A DNA stretch of 5,534 nt from NCBI GenBank assembly GCA_017483235.1, contig JAFULE010000069.1, positions 1-5,534 on the forward strand, given 5' to 3'. The translations under genes were made by a program, and so were the position numbers. Below the pieces are notes generated by a model, which was not told the origin of the DNA, did not search any database, and worked only from the letters and a program-made list of their open reading frames with translations. Below, one piece after another: positions 5,162-5,534 of the stretch; the first letter of the stretch is position 1; every line of letters starts with the position of its first letter. Origin of the DNA: Faecalibacterium sp. (GTDB lineage: Bacteria; Bacillota; Clostridia; Oscillospirales; Ruminococcaceae).

Positions 5162-5534
5162 AACAAAAAGCAAAGCCGGCACACGGCCGGCCGCTGGTTG
5201 TGTCGGGCGCTGCGCTTGATCTTCCGTTCCTGATTCTGGTGCTTACACTGGTGGCCTTTGGGCTGATCATGCTGTTCAGCGCCAGCTATGCGGTGGGCAT
5301 GTATCGCCGGGGCGACCCCTACACCTATATCCGGCCCCAGCTGCTGTACGCAGCGGTTGGGCTGGCGGCCATGTGGGCGGTCAGCCATCTGGATTACCAC
5401 ATCTTTCACCGGCTGGCGTGGCCGGTGCTGGCGGTCTCGCTGGTTTTGCTGGTGGTGGTGCTGTTTATGCCCGAGTACAACGGCTGCAAGCGATGGATCG
5501 TGCTGCCGGGACTGGGCACCCTGCAGCCCAGCGA
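5158..5534 (+). CDS. SEDS-family peptidoglycan glycosyltransferase (FtsW/RodA/SpoVE), 5' part
   Basis: This is the first 125 codons of a polytopic membrane protein that runs off the right edge. SEDS proteins polymerise lipid II into glycan strands together with a class B penicillin-binding protein, for division (FtsW), elongation (RodA) or spore cortex (SpoVE). After a basic cytoplasmic N-terminus (1-19), membrane helices lie at about 21-44 (DLPFLILVLTLVAFGLIMLFSAS region), 59-75 and 87-104. The first extracytoplasmic loop contains YIRPQLLYA (57-65). NGCKRWIVLPGLGTLQPS (108-125) is the conserved NGxxRW...QPSE element that opens the fourth helix. The catalytic Asp in the later large loop lies outside the window, so activity cannot be judged. 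The start is fixed by AGGGGG at 6-base spacing. The visible part cannot separate FtsW from RodA or SpoVE. Confidence 0.9.
   Translation, partial: MKQKAKPAHGRPLVVSGAALDLPFLILVLTLVAFGLIMLFSASYAVGMYRRGDPYTYIRPQLLYAAVGLAAMWAVSHLDYHIFHRLAWPVLAVSLVLLVVVLFMPEYNGCKRWIVLPGLGTLQPS

Noticed and set aside
5005..5409. A minus-strand frame of 134 codons opposite the SEDS start
   Set aside because: It overlaps the epimerase promoter and the SEDS coding region, is rich in His/Gln/Arg, and shows no domain or ribosome site.

Overview
The window looks like chromosomal DNA of a GC-rich, Gram-positive-type anaerobe. The AAGGAGG-class ribosome sites, the small YtrA-type GntR regulator paired with a DUF5808-like membrane protein, and the protein styles fit an Oscillospiraceae/Ruminococcaceae gut Firmicute such as the Faecalibacterium/Gemmiger group. 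That taxonomic placement is inference from style, not a search result. I see no mobile element, CRISPR array, tRNA, rRNA or phage signature.

Layout from left to right: (1) a short tail of an unidentified upstream region, closed by a strong symmetrical terminator (72-115). (2) A 2-keto-3-deoxygluconate-type PfkB sugar kinase on the minus strand (135-1217). Its promoter (1304-1332) overlaps a LacI-type TTGCAA palindrome. (3) Reading the other way, a two-gene plus-strand unit: a 122-residue GntR/YtrA repressor (1453-1821) and a 444-residue multi-pass membrane protein with a DUF5808-like segment and a C-terminal PH-like domain (1824-3158). It has a clear sigma-A promoter overlapped by a three-half-site operator. 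(4) A terminator shared with the convergent minus-strand FUSC/ArAE-type membrane protein (3211-3762). (5) A minus-strand dipeptide epimerase of the L-Ala-D/L-Glu type (3911-5008), with its own terminator and promoter. (6) Divergently, the first 125 codons of a SEDS-family glycosyltransferase (FtsW/RodA/SpoVE) running off the right edge. It may be preceded by an 18-codon leader ORF and a hairpin that buries its ribosome site.

The genes form four or five short transcription units rather than one pathway. Two themes can be inferred: uronate/aldonate sugar catabolism (the kinase), and cell-envelope biology (the SEDS polymerase, the murein-peptide epimerase, and possibly the GntR-controlled and FUSC membrane proteins). 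There is no obvious new defence or mobile system. The points most worth a second look are regulatory: the leader-ORF/hairpin arrangement before the SEDS gene, the nested operator at the GntR promoter, and the helically phased TTGCAA repeats over the kinase promoter.
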